NCBI RefSeq assembly: GCF_000496735.2
Contig: NZ_AYLO01000043.1
Location: 1 to 33,017, forward strand
Reading direction: 5' to 3'
Length of the DNA: 33,017 nucleotides
From: Methyloglobulus morosus KoM1
Lineage (GTDB): Bacteria; Pseudomonadota; Gammaproteobacteria; Methylococcales; Methylomonadaceae
Shown in pieces: positions 32,325 through 33,017 of this stretch. The position numbers were made by a program, and so were the translations under genes. Each line of letters begins with the position of its first letter. The stretch's first letter is position 1. The notes below the pieces were generated by a model. The model worked only from the letters and a program-made list of their open reading frames with translations, had not been told where the DNA came from and searched no databases.

Positions 32325-32774
32325 TCATGTTTTTGTGGAATTTAACCAATTTAATACACGGTTACTTAATTGTAGGAATGGTTCTATCTGTATGGGTTTT
32401 GTAATGTAAGTGGTGCAACCAGAAATGACACCTTTAACCTCGTCAAAAGGAGAGTCGTTTCCTGATACCATGATAATGGGCGTTTTCTTGTACGCAGGGT
32501 TATCCCGCAAACGCGTGCAAGTTTCATAACCATCGATCCCAGGAGGCATCATTACATCAAGGAAAATGAGGTCGTAATGCGTGGCTTCGGCCTTTTCGAT
32601 TGCGTTTTCGCCACTATCGGCGAAGTCAATCTCTTTTATGTGGGTCAATGTGCCTAGGCTAGATGCCAGCATCTCTTGAAACGGTGGATAATCATCCACG
32701 ATTAAGGCACGAAAGCCTAACATCTGGGTGTTGCCGGGGTTTGATGACGCTGATTTAGGATTGTTTGTTCCCAT
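32325..32774 (-). CDS. CheY-like single-domain response regulator
   Basis: 149 residues with a full receiver: acidic pair D27-D28 (IVDDYPPF), phosphoacceptor D73 (FLDVMMPPGIDGYE), S104 (MVSGND) and K126 (YITKPIQ). The DVMMPP-GI-DG loop has one residue more than the usual MMPGMDG. It has a ~20-residue polar N-terminal extension and no output domain, so it probably acts by binding partners, as CheY does. It is the first gene of the minus-strand series before the receiver-like proteins; the spacing (34 bases) suggests co-transcription. No kinase is encoded nearby. Confidence 0.92.
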   Translation of the reverse strand: MGTNNPKSASSNPGNTQMLGFRALIVDDYPPFQEMLASSLGTLTHIKEIDFADSGENAIEKAEATHYDLIFLDVMMPPGIDGYETCTRLRDNPAYKKTPIIMVSGNDSPFDEVKGVISGCTTYITKPIQIEPFLQLSNRVLNWLNSTKT

Positions 32775-33017
32775 TGGAGTAGCCTGCTTCGTGTCGTGTG
32801 TTATTAAAGTTATTTTTGCCGGTCGATAGCCAAAAAAATTCCGTATCCGCCTAACGCCTTATTTTAATTAAATAAATAATAGGGTCTTGATCTGTCCTGT
32901 TTTACCGTCCACCTAAATTTAAAGCTTTATAAGGATTATGTTGAATTAAGGTTTTCCGCTCAATCACTAGCGATTAGTGTTACCTGCTAACGCCTATCTC
33001 AATTTAATCATTAAAGA

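Noticed and set aside
1-33017. CRISPR arrays, IS elements with transposase, rRNA
   Set aside because: No regularly spaced repeat series, transposase frame or ribosomal RNA sequence is seen.

Overview
The window looks like chromosomal DNA of a gammaproteobacterium, most probably a Methylococcales-type methanotroph. This rests on a PQQ-dehydrogenase-associated ABC cassette, a GFA-type protein, the style of the housekeeping genes and moderate GC. The taxon is an inference; no ribosomal RNA or pmo/mxa gene is present to confirm it.

Layout. (1) 1-818: the tail of an unknown gene, a dispersed palindrome, and a StbDE/RelBE-type toxin-antitoxin pair whose antitoxin is frameshifted at an A8 tract. 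(2) 1095-5277: an NhaD-like antiporter lacking several acidic ion-site residues, ribA, a methyltransferase, a GFA-family protein and a carboxylesterase. (3) 5400-7686: a tightly coupled four-gene operon of two DUF1538 membrane proteins, a PII-like protein and a CBS-pair protein, probably a transporter with nucleotide-sensing regulators. (4) 7833-9075: a cold-shock protein and a TM2-domain protein converging on one shared terminator, then a universal stress protein. (5) 9350-14629: a diguanylate cyclase, a MITE-like palindromic element with flanking near-identical direct repeats, glnS, a MOSC protein and a PilZ protein. (6) 14781-18517: the PQQ-associated ABC cassette (binding protein, YVTN propeller, ATPase, permease) with overlapping genes. 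It is followed by a large cytoplasmic protein resembling PilZ-associated proteins and a membrane-anchored small protein. (7) 20988-21189: tRNA-Gly(GCC) and tRNA-Cys(GCA).

(8) 21190 to about 28640: an integrative island beside tRNA-Cys. It carries a P4-type tyrosine integrase, a C4-like structured RNA, an AlpA-like regulator, a Rha-like regulator, a winged-helix-like protein, two overlapping small genes and a Panacea (DUF4065) antitoxin coupled to an unrecognised partner. It has no capsid, portal or terminase gene, so it resembles a P4-like satellite or small genomic island. At its far end lies a decayed second integrase, including the integrase's promoter-proximal GGGGGTA repeats, which suggests that islands once sat in tandem.

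(9) 28755-32774, all on the minus strand: a CheY-like response regulator, two paralogous proteins with a degenerate receiver-like N-terminus, an internally deleted and frameshifted third paralogue, and a small Ras-like GTPase. I do not recognise this set as a named system. It looks like a phospho-signalling to GTPase module and, with the DUF1538/PII/CBS operon and the island's Panacea pair, is the best candidate for undescribed biology here.
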